This document shows, one piece after another, positions 20,386 through 31,851 of a DNA stretch of 64,000 bases. This stretch comes from Thermothielavioides terrestris NRRL 8126 (Eukaryota > Ascomycota > Sordariomycetes > Sordariales > Chaetomiaceae): contig NC_016460.1 in the NCBI RefSeq assembly GCF_000226115.1, positions 1 to 64,000 on the forward strand. Reading direction: 5' to 3'. Position numbers and translations under genes: made by a program. The stretch's first letter is position 1. Every line of letters begins with the position of its first letter. The notes beneath the pieces were generated by a model. It saw only the letters and a list, made by a program, of their open reading frames with translations, was not told the DNA's origin and did no database searches.

Positions 20386-22103
20386 GGCAAGTCTGCTGGG
20401 CTGGGCAGGGGTGCAGATAGATTGTGCGTGGCGGGCAGGGATTTGGGAGAGGGGGATGGGGTGGGAACTGGGAAGTTCGAAAGTGGAACCGGTCGATGGG
20501 CGCCGGGACAGTTGCCGGTGATGGGGACTGCCCAGCAGCCGATGTCCGATTTGAGCTGCGCTGTGAAGTGATAGCTGATAGCTGATGGACTCGAGTCGAC
20601 GCTGGCGAGCCTTTGGCGAGAGAAAAGGCGCAAAGCGCAGGTCGCCGGCCGCTCTGCAGTCTGCAAGTCTGCAGTCTGGCCCGGGCTGTCGTCAAGCTGT
20701 CGGCAGCAGGAGCTTGGCAGTTGGCAGTTGGCGGCGGGGCAGTTCCAAGATCGTAACTCGTAAAACAAAATCGAATTTCGACCCCCTAACATCCACGAGA
20801 TACCAGTATCTACCTCCTCCTACACTAGCACAGCACTTGGCCAACGGCCAACACGGCCGCCTGGAGATCTCGCGACGCTTTGGGGAATGCATGCTCCGCC
20901 ATAATGTGGCGACATCAACGGAGCAGCAAGGAGCAGCACGGTGATAATGATGTCACCCTGAGACAAGCGATTCGACGCGGCCAGCCCTAACCCTCGCCTG
21001 CCCAGCCAAAATGCATGCATTCCCTCTGGCTGCAAGAGCAAACGGCGGTCCGCCAATCCATCATCTCCACACTCATCACCATCGCCCCCTTCTCGAATCT
21101 CCTTGGGCTCCGGCAGTGAGCGAAGGCCTTCCAGGTTGCCTGGCCAATGCGCTGCTTTCCACGAACTAGCAAGTTAGTGTACGCTAGCTGGCTGTCCGCG
21201 CCGGCTAATTTACAACGGGCAATGGAATGTGGTCTCAGGGGCTTCTAGTGTAGCCCCGGCGAATTCCGCTTCCCCAGCTTCGGGCGCGCTTCCCCGCACT
21301 TCCATCCTTCCATCCCCGCCCGCGACCCCGTTTTCTTGACAGGGGATAGGAGGATGCACACAAAACTGTGTCTGTAAATAAACAGCATTGTGCAGTGGAG
21401 AGGCCGTCGGGCTAGTACCTGTCGCATTGACGGGTCTAGACGCGAAGTCAGAATCGCAACGGTGCAGCGCGCAGCCCGGCAGCAGCTCAATCTCGAGCCA
21501 CGGCGAAGCAACCCGGACATTTGGCACACGGCTTACTCAATATCGCAGCGACAGCAGCTGGAGCGTGCCATTGCGGCCCGACATTCTGCGGTCCACTCGG
21601 ATGAATGCGTTGCAGTGCACAGACAGAATTAGCACGCCAACGGTGCTGTCCCCTTTTACCCGGGCTCGCTCTGCGCTGCTCATATCGGCTGAATGGCAGC
21701 AGCGCTAGCTCCCGCAGGGGAAATGAGCCCAGCAGCTCGGACCCAACATCCAGCAGCCCGGTCGGCGGCCCGGCCTCGATGTGTAGGGCAACATCCGCAT
21801 AACGTTACTTGCCAAGGGCCCGAGCCCTGCGTCGCCGGGGCCAGCGTCGCATCCCGCCAGGACCAAGGTCGCACTGGCGACGACAGCAACATCCGGGTCT
21901 GGTCTGCTGTGGTAACAGTGGTGGGCACGATGCAGGTGCATTTGCTGGGGATGATGGCATTGCGGACCGCGGGCCTGCGCGCGCCGCCTGGCTCTGATAA
22001 ATAGAGCTGCCCGTCGCCCGCCGATCCGCACCGCTGCACCCCGTCTGCACCCTGTCACCGTGATCACCGCCTGCCGCTCGTTTCGTTTCCGGCTGCCTCC
22101 ACG
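20386..22103. promoter_or_regulatory. Divergent upstream region, LanC-like / GH10
   Basis: A 1.7-kb non-coding region serving the leftward LanC-like gene and the rightward xylanase. It holds short direct repeats (AGCTGATAGCTGAT near 20572; TTGGCAGTTGGCAG near 20714) and one GGCTAA at about 21203 that only partly matches the xylanase-regulator consensus. No ORF is supported. Confidence 0.5.
21995..22003 (+). promoter_or_regulatory. TATA-like box of xylanase gene
   Basis: TGATAAATAG lies about 105 bp before the xylanase ATG, followed by a C/T-rich leader, as is usual for strongly expressed fungal secreted enzymes. Confidence 0.4.
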
Positions 22104-23332
22104 ATGCATCTCGCCTCCGCGTTGCTCTTCCTCGCCTCGCTGCCCCTCGGGCTGGCGGGCAAGGACAAGGGCAAGCCGTGCAAGAAGGGCCTCAACACGC
22201 TCGCCAAGCAGGCCGGCCTCAAGTACTTCGGCTCGGCCACCGACTCGCCGGGCTTCCGCGAGCGCGCCGGCTACGAGGCCGTGTACCCGCAGTACGACCA
22301 GATCATGTGGAAGTCGGGCGAGTTCCACATGACGACGCCCACCAACGGCATGAAGGTGCGCCTCCCCGGCCGTGTCCGGCCCCCCAGTCGCCCCTCATGA
22401 CGCTGACACCGCCGCAGTGGGTCTTCACCGAGCCGGAGCGCGGCGTGTTCAACTTCACCGAGGGCGAGATCGTGGCGTCGCTCGCCAAGCAGAACGGCTT
22501 CATGCTGCGCTGCCACGCGCTCGTCTGGCACAGCCAGCTCCCCGACTGGGTCACGGCGACCAACTGGACCGCCGCTGAACTGCGCCAGATCATCGTCAAC
22601 CACATCACCCACGTGGTCGGCCATTGGAAGGGCCAGTGCTATGCCTGGGACGTCGTTAACGAGGCGCTCAACGAGGACGGCACCTACCGCGACTCCATCT
22701 TCTACCAGGTGCTCGGCGAGGAGTACATCAAGCTGGCCTTTGAGACTGCCTCCAAGATTGACCCGCATGCCAAGCTGTACTACAACGACTACAACCTCGA
22801 GTATCCCGGCCCCAAGGTCACCGGCGCCCAGAACATCGTCAAGATGCTCAAGACCGCTGGCATCCGCATCGACGGCGTCGGCCTGCAGTCGCACCTCGTC
22901 GCCGAGAGCCACCCGACGCTCGACCAGCACATCGACGCCATCCGGTCCTTCTCCAGCCTCGGCGTCGAGGTCGCCCTGACCGAGCTCGACGTCCGCCTGA
23001 CGCTGCCCGCCAACGCGACGAACCTGGCCGAGCAGAACGACGCCTACAAGAACGTGAGTGTCGAATGCGTGCGCGCTGTGCCTCTGTGCTCCAAGCTGAC
23101 CACCCCTTAGATCGTCGGCGCCTGCGTCCAGGTCCGCGGCTGCATCGGCGTCACCATCTGGGACTTCTACGACCCCTTCAGCTGGGTCCCCGCCACCTTC
23201 CCCGGCCAGGGCGCGCCGCTGCTGTGGTTCGAGAACTTCACCACCCACCCGGCGTACCACGGCGTCGCCGAGGCCCTGACGAACAAGACCACCCGCGGCC
23301 GGGCCCGGCGCGCCCAGCTGCGGAGCGCCTAA
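22104..23332 (+). CDS. GH10 endo-1,4-beta-xylanase, secreted
   Basis: Hydrolyses internal beta-1,4 bonds of xylan with retention of configuration, outside the cell. Exons 22104-22355, 22418-23053 and 23111-23332 (introns 62 and 57 bp) give 369 aa. A signal peptide covers roughly residues 1-19 (hydrophobic, ending GLAG). The GH10 acid/base is E166 in WDVVNEALN and the nucleophile is E273 in [20 protein letters not shown] and [13 protein letters not shown] are further family blocks. There is no carbohydrate-binding module or Ser/Thr linker, and the C-terminus is short and Arg-rich. All catalytic residues are present. The gene is unrelated to the polyketide clusters and probably marks an intervening ordinary region. 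Confidence 0.95.
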
Positions 23333-25124
23333 GTAAGGCGAGGCAGTAGAGCCGTGGCTTCTCTTCTTGTCCATAGTAAAAATACCCTACGGTGGCTGTC
23401 TGCCCTGCCTCCGTAAGTCTGAAGCGAAGCTTTACGCCCTGGTAATTTACAGAGAAATCGACACTGTGAGAATCGCGCTAAGTCACATGATTTGAGCCTC
23501 TCGACCAATCGCTCCTCGAAAAACTCTGTCGAAAAAGCCCAGTAACTGAAGCGAAGCTTAGCTTCGCCCGTCAGTGCACACACTGTGTGTATGTAACACT
23601 TTCCGGAGCTCATCTTGAAGCTTCGCTTTAATAATCTTTAATTCATTGCGCCTACGCGTTTCCTCAGGGGCGCTTAATGGATGTCCCGCCGTGTGCAACT
23701 TCGTGAACGCCAGCGCTCTTTCCCTTCCTGCGTTCCAGCCTGCGTCCGGGACGCCCGAGGGCGTCTGCCAGCCGTCAGCGAGCGCTTTCCGCTCGCAATC
23801 GGCAGCATGCAGTGGCGGGCATGTTTACCGTGGTGGCGCAGATCTCGCCGAAGTTGGTTGCATTGCCCAGCAGTGTAGGTGCTAGCGCCAGTCGGCGACG
23901 ATGGTCAGATTTCGTTGGGGCTGGGCGTGGATACCGGGACGCCCAAACAGCAGGCCGAGCCCTTCATCTCACGCGGAAAGCCAGCCCGGACTTAACTATG
24001 GAAGTGGGCATTCTCGAGCAGCTTGTATTAGCACGGCCGCCCTAAGTCAAGCCCGAAGCCAATGTTTGGAAATAATGAAGCCCTCAGGATTGAGAATTCC
24101 CTGGTGGCCTGGTGCAGCAAATCACCGGGCTATACCAGCTAGCCTGGAGGCTGGGTCGAGAAGGCGAAGGGCAGCACCGGGGCTAGAATGCTAGCTCGAA
24201 GACCTGGTCTTAGTCCAGGATCACACATCCTTACTCCAGAATCCTGACCGCGCCACATATGATGGTGCTGCCACCAAGCCGTCAACCAGCCAGTGTTGGC
24301 ACTTCAAACTCGCTAATAATCAGCTGTAGGAGGGGCCTTGTGGCAAAGGCCATTACCATACGAGAGAGCAAGTGCCATATACGACTGCCAGAAGCGCACG
24401 CCTCCGGGACCAGCTGCAGCCCCGGCGTCACCGAGAGCTTGAGACCAACCCTTTTAGCAAATAGCAAAGCCGGAATGCATGGCGTAGGTCGACGACTTTC
24501 GCCGGCCGTTCCAGAGGCTGCCTAGCCGGTCCGGGCATGCCATTTTCTTCTCCGCTCTGTGGCATCCTTTCCAACCGACTACATTTCGTGCTTCAGAACC
24601 TGCGCAACATCGGGAAGGGGGTGATCAAGAGCATCTCGCGAGACCCGCGCGTCATGAGTGGACTGTTGCGGTCGGAAATAATTAGGCGCGACATATTCCC
24701 CTTGGAGGCAGCTCAGCGTCACCTCGCACATTACGTTTCCGGCCCTGCGAGTCGATGCCAACCTAGTGAGCAGAAGTCAGGAATCAACGGCTGGTTTGCC
24801 TGTTCAGGGGCCGCACCAAACAGGGAGAACTTCAAAACCAGGCTCGCCGCCTGCCGCCAGGAACACGCAGCACATTCAAGAGTGGACAAGATCCAGGCTG
24901 ACGACACTATTAATCGGCGACATCGCCGCGGGAAGAGTGTTACTCCGTCTCTCTTGATTGGTTGCTGGGGCATACTCGGGTGCTGATGCTCGGGCCTAGC
25001 TCGGGGCAACAGACAGGCTCCGTAGACAGCTGGAGCATGGAAAGTGGGAGAAAGGCTGGAATTGGTCGCTTGGTGGGTTGGTTGCTAGGTGGATAGTTTC
25101 TCCCAGTGCGAGTGCCCTAAAAAA
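23333..25124. other. Gene-poor spacer with inverted repeats
   Basis: Holds a family of GAAGCGAAGCTT-type sequences at 23421-23432, 23548-23567 (itself a near palindrome) and, inverted, 23615-23630. The remainder to 25124 has only short frames without domains. It ends where the truncated MFS copy begins, so it may contain a recombination breakpoint. Confidence 0.5.
23421..23630. repeat. Inverted repeat cluster (GAAGCGAAGCTT)
   Basis: Three copies of the 12-bp core lie within 210 bp, two direct and one inverted. The middle one is a stem with arms GAAGCGAAGCTT / AGCTTCGC. The outer pair could fold across the interval. It may be the remnant of a small transposon; no ends or target duplication are clear. 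Confidence 0.45.
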
Positions 25125-26242
25125 CCGGCGGCCCGTGTTCCTGGTCTCGCTGGTGTGCAGCCTGGTCGGCAACGTCGGCTGCGCCGTGAGCCCGTCGTAC
25201 GGCACCATGGGCCTGTGCCGCGCCATCACGGCCTTCTTCATCTCGCCCGCGTCGGCCATCGGCAGCGCCGTCGTGGCCGAGACCTTCTTCAAGAAAGAGC
25301 GTGCCCGCTACATGGGCGTGTGGACCACCATGGTCACGCTGGGCGTGCCTATGGCGCCCTTCATCTTCGGCTTCGTCGCCGTGCGCGTCGGCTACCGCTG
25401 GATCTTCTCGCAGACCAACGGCGTGCAGCTCCTGCTCTACTTCCTGGTCGGCCGCGAGACGCTCTACCTCCGCCGCGCCGCCGCGGCCGCCTCCCTCCGG
25501 GTTGCTCTCCTTCTGCCGTATCGATCCGACGCCGCTACGGCTCCGGGACTTCGTGCAGCCGCTAGCCTTCGTCGCGCGCCCCTGCGTCCTGCTCCCGGCG
25601 GTCGGCTACGCCATGGTCTTCCTGTGGGCCAACATCATGATGTCGGTCGAGACGGGCCAGCTGTTCCCCGAGAACTTCGGCCTCAACCCGCAGCAGGTCG
25701 GCCTGCAGAACATCAGCATCATCGTCGGCTCGCTGCTCGGCGAGCAGATCGGCGGCTTCCTGAGCGACTGGTGGATGTGGCGCCGCCACGCAAAGGTCGG
25801 CAGCAGCAGCGACGGCCAGGGTGCGGACAAGGCCGCCCGCTCGCCGCAGCCCGAGTTCCGGCTGTGGCTGGGCTACCCGGGCCACCTGCTGACCATCTGC
25901 GGCGTCGTCGTCTACTTCGTGCAGATCGAGCGCGCGGGCACCTTCTGGAACATCACGCCCGACGTGGGCATGGCGATCGCGGCGGGCGGCAACCAGATCG
26001 TCACGACCGTCATGACGACGTACGCGGTCGACTGCTACCGCGAGGACGCCGCCGGCGTAGGCGTCTTCTTCAACTTTGTGCGCCAGACCTGGGGCTTCAT
26101 CGGGCCGTTCTGGTTCCCCGACCCGATCCAGCGGACAGGCTTCCGCGCGTCGGCGGGCATTGCCGCAGCCATGATCGTCGCCGTGTCCATGGTGCCAACG
26201 GCCGTGGTTCAGTGGCGCCGGAGCCGGTGGCGGCAGGACTGA
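25125..26242 (+). pseudogene. Truncated, frameshifted MFS transporter (paralogue of 4.4-6.1 kb gene)
   Basis: Similarity to the intact telomere-proximal MFS begins abruptly at its GRRP loop (about residue 143), so roughly the first 140 residues and the first membrane helices are absent. The frame runs through VGNVGC, ETFFKK and VGYRWIF. It then reads TCGCAGACC where the intact gene has an intron, as if the donor side and the intervening exon end were deleted. Near 25470-25515 the frame changes; the rest (RIDPTPLRLRDFVQPL, GEQIGGFLSD, IGPFW) continues in another frame to a stop at 26242. The second half has no introns where the intact copy has one. The copies are in opposite orientation. Confidence 0.85.
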
Positions 26243-26948
26243 GCCGGGCAGTGGAGGCGTGTACTGTACACTCCATGCTGCGTACGTTAGTAATCGGCAA
26301 GTCTAGGTTTCCTGTGCGGCGCAGACCACGTGTGAGCGATGCTGGTGCGCAGGCAACAGCTCGTCCTTTGACGCTGGACACGCTGGACGGAGTGGGTGGC
26401 GGACCCCGGGCGCCTACATTCTCGGCACGCAGATACTTCACCCCTACCCCTCGTGTAATGCCAGCAGCCACCGCTGATTTAGCGTCGCGAACATGCATGA
26501 CACCCGCTGAATGAGCGGAGAAACATGCTGCCAAGCTGCGGAAGATCCGTCTTGGCGTCGACGAGGTTAGCCCGGTACCATTACCCCTGCATGGTGTTCC
26601 TGATCCTTCGTCCCTTTTGTGCAAGCGCCAAGGTGCTAGCTTCGATCAGCTCACCTGCCAATGGGGGTAAGCCGGGTTCCGGTCATGCGCTCTTGAATAA
26701 CGTAACCAACAGCGATGTCACGAATGTATGGATGTCGTCCAAAAACAGCTCTCCCTTGTGTTGCTCCTCGAGATCCTATGGAGCAATACACCGCGGTTGC
26801 CATCACCATCTTATCCGTCCAGTTGACCACCGGGCATTTTCATCATGTTCGAAGCACCATGCCGCCTCCTTCCGTAGACTCCTCAGCCAGAACTTGAAAG
26901 CTGGACGGGATCGGTCTCGCTTGTATCCCCCACGGCGTTTACAATGGT
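26243..26948. other. Intergenic region
   Basis: 3' flank of the MFS pseudogene. No domain, repeat or RNA gene recognised. Confidence 0.5.
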
Positions 26949-27287
26949 CTAGTCAAACAAGGCTGGCACCTGAGAGGCATCCAATCCGGCCGGCTGCCTG
27001 GCCGAGCTCACCAGGTTCCCTGCTCCGGAGGCCGGCGAGGTGAAGATGGCGCTGGAATGTTCGTAATAGGCGCTGACACGGCAACCATTCTGGCAATGCC
27101 GGTACCCAGTGGAGGATGGTGACGCCCGAGAGCGCGACCCTGAACTGTATCCCGAGGCCGCCGGATCTGGCCCAGAAGTTGCAGGCGCTGGCGAGCCTGG
27201 GGGGTTGGCCTTAGTCCTAGACTCTGTGGCAGTGAACGAGTGGAGGAGGAGAAAGCTGGCAAGGAGCGAGAATGCCGGCGGCGCCAT
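26949..27287 (-). CDS. Possible small secreted protein
   Basis: A 112-aa frame begins with a good secretion signal (MAPPAFSLLASFLLLHSF, cleavage plausible near residue 22), followed by a Pro/Ser/Ala-rich region and two cysteines close together (HCQNGC). A TATATA box lies about 40 bp upstream, with a C/T-rich leader before the ATG, which supports expression. A 42-bp in-frame GTGAGC...CAG segment near the end could be an intron without changing the stop. The family is not recognised. It could be a chance frame in GC-rich DNA; the signal peptide and promoter layout are the only support. Confidence 0.35.
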   Translation of the reverse strand: MAPPAFSLLASFLLLHSFTATESRTKANPPGSPAPATSGPDPAASGYSSGSRSRASPSSTGYRHCQNGCRVSAYYEHSSAIFTSPASGAGNLVSSARQPAGLDASQVPALFD

Positions 27288-27724
27288 CTCTGAGTGACCC
27301 AGACGAAGAGAGTGGGAAGACGCCTATATACGAAGCTGAATTCACAATGGATGCGTTGGCACATGGGATTCTCAGACATTATGTGTCAATAAGAACACAA
27401 GCATCGCCCAGGTTTAGGCTCCGTCTGCAGGCATATCAACCGCAGGCCAATATTGGTTGCTATCGACTCAGCTGACATTTTTTCTGCTTCTTTGGGAAGC
27501 ATCCCGATATCCAACAGAACCTAAACAAGATTTAGCGTGTCTATCAGCCCTGGCCAGTCGCAACACCGTACAGTGAAACGAGCCTGGTTCAGCACCCATT
27601 TAACGCGTAAACGTCAAGGCTTTCAAATGTCTGGCTGCCCCCCTAAACCAACACCTTTCCCCCTTCCACCTGGCCCAACAAGAGGTGCAGGAAAGTCCGT
27701 CCTTGCTCCCTGCTGCGCCTTGAA
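27288..27724. promoter_or_regulatory. Spacer with TATA box for the small ORF
   Basis: Holds CTATATA at 27324-27330 (used leftward). The rest is the 3' flank of the next MFS gene and shows nothing more. Confidence 0.4.
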
Positions 27725-29345
27725 TCACAACCGCACAGGGTACCGCTGCCGCATCTTATGGCCATGCGTGTACATGTACAAGAGCACCACGGTGGCCAGC
27801 AGCAACGGAAACGCGAGCAGGCAGCTCGCGCGAGTCCAGCGCAGTGCTTCGTAGAGACTGCGCCCAGCCAGCGGCAGCAGTGCGCCGCCGATGCTTCGGA
27901 TCACCATGTTAGCAGCAATAGCGCTAGCGGCGTGGACGGTGAAGGCGTCGATCAAGTATCCCACGCAGGCCGAGAAGAAGAGCACGTTTCCTGCACCGAC
28001 AACGGCGGACCCGGCCACGGGCACAGCCCAGTGCGCGTGCGCCTCGGACGCCCACCCAAACCAGACCATGCCCAGCGCCATCAGGGGCGCCGCCACGATG
28101 GCCGGGATGAGGCGGCGCTCTGGCCTGGACTCCGGGCCCGCCGTCATGCGGTCCGAGGTCAGCGTGAAGCTGACGAGGCCGGCAATGTTTCCGAGACCGT
28201 AACCGAAAAAGGCAACGCCGACATCGTGCGGCGTAAACCCATACTCGGTCTGCAAGACGAAAGGCGCCGTCGTGAGAATGAGGAAGACGAGACCGTTGAC
28301 GTAGGCCGATATGAGTGAAGACAGCGTGCTGACAGGCGACTGTACCGTCAACTTCGCCGGTCGCAATACGGCACCCAGGATCGCATGGGAGGCCGACCAG
28401 CTGCTGCTGCTCTTGTTGACCTTGGACTGCGGAGTCAGGCCACGACTGCTAAGGGTGCTAGCACTACCCGTCTTGCGCTGTGCCAGTTTCCGCTTCTGCG
28501 CCAGGATCGCGGCGGGGTAGGTCTCTCGCATGACAAGTACCTGGACAACCGTCATGCATGCGTACTGGCAGGCGAGGGTCGTCAGCGGCGGAGCTAGAAC
28601 GGACATATGGGAGGAAAACACAGGACGGCAAGAACTCGACTTCTTACCACGCCGCCAAGAATCCAGAGAACAGACCGCCAACCCAGCGCATCCGTCAGGT
28701 AGCCGCCTGCCAGTGGTCCGACACACGGCCCCAGCACGGGTCCAAACATGTACAGCGACAGCGCCACGCCGCGGCTGTGGACGGGCACCACGTCCGAGAT
28801 AGTGCCGCCGCCGATGGTCATGGGCGTCGAGCCGAGCGCGCCGGCCAGAAAGCGGAGTACAAGAAAGGGGCCAATGGCGGTCGACAGGCCGCAGCCGGCG
28901 GTTGCCAAGACGTACCCTATGTTGGAGCACGTGTACACGGGCAGCCGGCCGTAGACCTCGGACAAGGGCCCGAGCAGCACCGGGCCCACCCCCCAGCCGA
29001 GCACGTAGATGGAGACCACCAGCGACGAGAGCACCGGGCTCGCCGAGCCGAAGTCATGCATCACCTGGTCGATGGCAGGGGCCATCATGGTGGCGCCGAG
29101 CGGACTGGACCCCCTGGTTAGCCCGCCGGTTCTCGAAGTAAATTCCTGGACGGAGGGGACGCAGGTATTTACATCAAGAATGTCAACAGGGAGACGACTA
29201 AAATGTGAGCCCATATTTTGACGCTTCCCCAGTTGGCCGGGTTCTGCGGATCATCGGCGCCGTCCCAGGACACTGCCGTGTCCTCGCTGTCATCGTCGTG
29301 CTGGTCTCGGGCGGGCAAGAGGGGTGAATTTTCATCGGGCTCCAT
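27725..29345 (-). CDS. MFS drug:H+ antiporter, DHA1 (Tpo/Flu1-like)
   Basis: A plasma-membrane multidrug or polyamine-type exporter. Three exons, 29345-29173, 29113-28648 and 28564-27725, with introns of 59 and 83 bp, give 492 aa. The leader is acidic (MEPDENSPLL...), then DPQNPANWGSVK, the family's DPxNW block before the first helix. The helix 2-3 loop has GPLSEVYGR, the signature of the DHA1 spermine/fluconazole group, and the mid-loop is Ser/Lys-rich. The start at 29345 is chosen because only it leads into the NW motif; the internal ATG at 29214 is in a spurious frame. It precedes the reductase gene of the polyketide cluster and may mark the cluster edge, although relation to it is unproven. 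Confidence 0.9.
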
Positions 29346-30285
29346 TCTCCACGGCCGACAGGCAAGAAGGACTCCTTCGCGTGCGGTTGCGGGCCGGGAA
29401 ATGTGAGAGCTGGCTTAGCGGCACCGTTGCCGCGTGAAATGAAATGAATCGGATGGGTGGTTGGTGTAAGACAAAGGAGTGGAAGTCGCCGGTTGTGATG
29501 CTCCAAAACATCGAAATGAGAAAAGGTCGGGTCTGCTGTAAATAATGCGAACCTGAAATAAGGGGGAGACCCTTTTTTTGTCATAGGACGGTACGAAGAC
29601 GTCGGATTACAACCGGATTACACCACATATAGCAAGGAATTGTCATCCAATGCGCAGAGTCCCCGATGTATCAAACTAGCGTCGGAGTTTCTCAACGGAA
29701 CCCTAACCGGTGGTAAGGTCACGTAACAGAGGTATAATTTACCTGGCGATCGGTAACCGTCTACACTGTCAGGCAATTTCCAGCAGACGTTCAATGCCGA
29801 CAGTTCTGCGATGTATTGGAACCGACGTTTTCCATAAAGGGATCTTTTTTCTTTTTCTTTTTTCTTTTTTTTTTTTTTTTTGGGCAGAGTTATTGGCGGG
29901 TTTGGTGGCAGTGAATGCAGCAATTTAATGGTGGTCCCCTATCCGATGTTCATTTGACCCCCTGCTTGCCACAGTCCGAGCATCAATCTTCTCGTCTCGC
30001 TGAAGCAATGATACTCCAGTCTGACCGTCGCTTATTGCTCGCGAGGCACATGGATCCCAACTTGATGGTGTGATTGGCGTACTGAGAACACTCCAAATCG
30101 CAAACGAATGCTACAAGGCAAGCAGATGGCAGAACTGGCACATTTTTTGTTCGTTTTGCGGTAAGCTGAACTACGTGGGCGCCATCCACAGTGTGTCTCC
30201 AAGACATTGCACATCGCTTCTTTTGAGGGGGAAATGAACCTTCTAGGCCAATTACCCAAAGAAAGTATGCTCATTCCTGAGGCCT
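29346..30285. other. Intergenic region with pyrimidine tract
   Basis: Contains the upstream region of the DHA1 gene and a TTTTTC/T-run at about 29846-29880. No supported gene. Confidence 0.5.
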
Positions 30286-31299
30286 TCAAAGCTTGACTAC
30301 TAACTTCTGCGCCGAAACGCCTTGGGCCCCCAGATCAAGGCCTTCCTGGATCTTGTCCAACCCCTGGCCGACCACGCGCGGGGCGGGTTGGCACTTGTAC
30401 TTGCTCTGTGCCAGCGCCTCGGGAAGGAAATCGTTCCAGATCTTGCCGCGGAGCTCGTCGTCTTCGGTGCCGGCGAAGATGCCCTTGGCGGTGATGCCGG
30501 CGGGGATGTCCTTGGGCAAGGGCCCGGCCACGGCGACCGTCTTGGCGCCTTCGCTGCGCGCCACCACCTCAAAGACGGGCTGTTCCGAGCCCGGGTGGAT
30601 CGCAAAGCCGCCCGCGCACGTCTTGCCCTGGAACGCGTCCACCAGGTCCTGCACGACCGTGGGGCTGCGGTAGTCAAAGACGCGGGACGCGCCGAGCGCC
30701 TTGCAGTAGTCCCAGTTCTGGGGCGATGCCGTGGTGAAGACCTCGTAGCCCGACGCGACGGCCAGCTGGATGGCGTTGGAACCCACGCTCGATGCGCCGG
30801 CCCAGATCAGCACCGTACGGCCGGCGGGCTTGGGGTCCACGCGCGGGTACTCGAGCGCCAAATAGTCCTTTTGGTAGAGGCCACAGTACGCCGTGCACAG
30901 CCCCAGTGGCAGCACGACAGCGTCCTCGAAACTCAGGTTGTCGGGGATCGGCGCCGACGCGTTGGCGCGCAGGACGACGTAGTCCTGGAAGGCTCCCTCG
31001 CGAGGCGTGAAGCCCGCGGCCAGACCCACGACACGGTCGCCAACCTTGTACTTGGTCACGGACCGCCCCACCTCGACGACGGTGCCCGCCGCGTCGGTGC
31101 CGCCGATGTAGGGGTACTGCAGCCAGGAAAAGAGATTCTCGCCGAGCACCTGGATGAGCCAGTCCATGGGGTTGAGGGCAACGGCAGAGACCTTGACGAC
31201 GATCTCGTTGTCTCCAACGGTCGGATACTCGGCGTTGTCGACTTTGAGCGGACGGGCCCTGGGCGAGGGCAGCCAGGCAGCGACGTTGGAGGGAGCCAT
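30286..31299 (-). CDS. Medium-chain dehydrogenase/reductase, trans-enoyl-reductase-like
   Basis: A single-exon 337-aa NAD(P)H-dependent reductase of the zinc-independent MDR branch. It has an N-terminal GroES-like domain (NPMDW, GGTDAAGTV) and a Rossmann domain with AGASSVG at 167-173. The structural and catalytic zinc cysteines of alcohol dehydrogenases are absent. This branch includes stand-alone enoyl reductases of fungal polyketide clusters (LovC-like) and the reductases found in azaphilone and Monascus pigment clusters. Here it may reduce a double bond of the polyketide or of a side chain, or act in trans on a reducing PKS outside the window. It is divergent from the FAD-linked oxidase next door, with a 552-bp shared region, which suggests co-regulation. 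Confidence 0.9.
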   Translation of the reverse strand: MAPSNVAAWLPSPRARPLKVDNAEYPTVGDNEIVVKVSAVALNPMDWLIQVLGENLFSWLQYPYIGGTDAAGTVVEVGRSVTKYKVGDRVVGLAAGFTPREGAFQDYVVLRANASAPIPDNLSFEDAVVLPLGLCTAYCGLYQKDYLALEYPRVDPKPAGRTVLIWAGASSVGSNAIQLAVASGYEVFTTASPQNWDYCKALGASRVFDYRSPTVVQDLVDAFQGKTCAGGFAIHPGSEQPVFEVVARSEGAKTVAVAGPLPKDIPAGITAKGIFAGTEDDELRGKIWNDFLPEALAQSKYKCQPAPRVVGQGLDKIQEGLDLGAQGVSAQKLVVKL

Positions 31300-31851
31300 T
31301 GCACAGAGGTTGGCGAAATGTTGGATGGGGTATACCGTATTAGTCAGGGTAGAGGGCTAACGGTGTTCGAGGTGCAGGATTGGGAAAGGCTCAGCGGTTT
31401 TGCAGATGGGAGAGAGGGAAAATAATGCTGCCAGGAGTTTAAAGATCTAGAGTTCAGGTTCCTGTTTGAGTTGAAGTGCGGTTCAACCCATAAAAGCGCC
31501 TCAATTTTTTTCGTCGGCACCAAAACACAAACAATTCATCACAGTCCCGGCATCTTGACGGCCGCTATTCACAAGCCTGGTAATTGCGGCGCAAATCCGA
31601 GTGGTGACAATGCCGCAAGGAACGTCGGATTCTGTGTAATTGTTCTCGTTACGGAAACCCGAGTTCGGAGTTTCTGCCCGGAGTTAGGCGCCACATGCCA
31701 TATTCGGAAATAAGCTTCCTCAGCATAACACAAACAGGCCTTTTACTTTCCATTATGTACAGCAGCGACCGTGTCGACCTCTTTCTCTGGCTTGGGAAAG
31801 AACCCCAGACATCATCATTCTTTCAAGCCGGTCAGCCCGTCTCTTGCGACA
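31300..31851. promoter_or_regulatory. Shared divergent upstream region, reductase / FAD oxidase
   Basis: A 552-bp region between two divergent cluster genes. No TATA box or binding site stands out by eye. Confidence 0.45.

Noticed and set aside
19138..20571. 477-aa plus-strand frame over the LanC-like gene
   Set aside because: Codon-bias shadow; it is Gly/Ala/Arg-rich without any motif, while the minus strand encodes the zinc-site motifs.
22271..23374. 367-aa open frame antisense to the xylanase
   Set aside because: GC-rich shadow of the GH10 gene. The sense strand has the signal peptide, catalytic residues and introns; the antisense frame has no domain.
25301..26242. Annotating the second MFS as a 313-aa functional protein
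   Set aside because: It lacks the first helices, starts in a shifted frame and its paralogue shows that residues are missing upstream.
31771..31851. Upstream start for the first FAD oxidase (adds 27 residues)
   Set aside because: The added stretch is Ser/His/Pro-rich without targeting character. The ATG at 31852 gives a normal family start, though the upstream one cannot be excluded.
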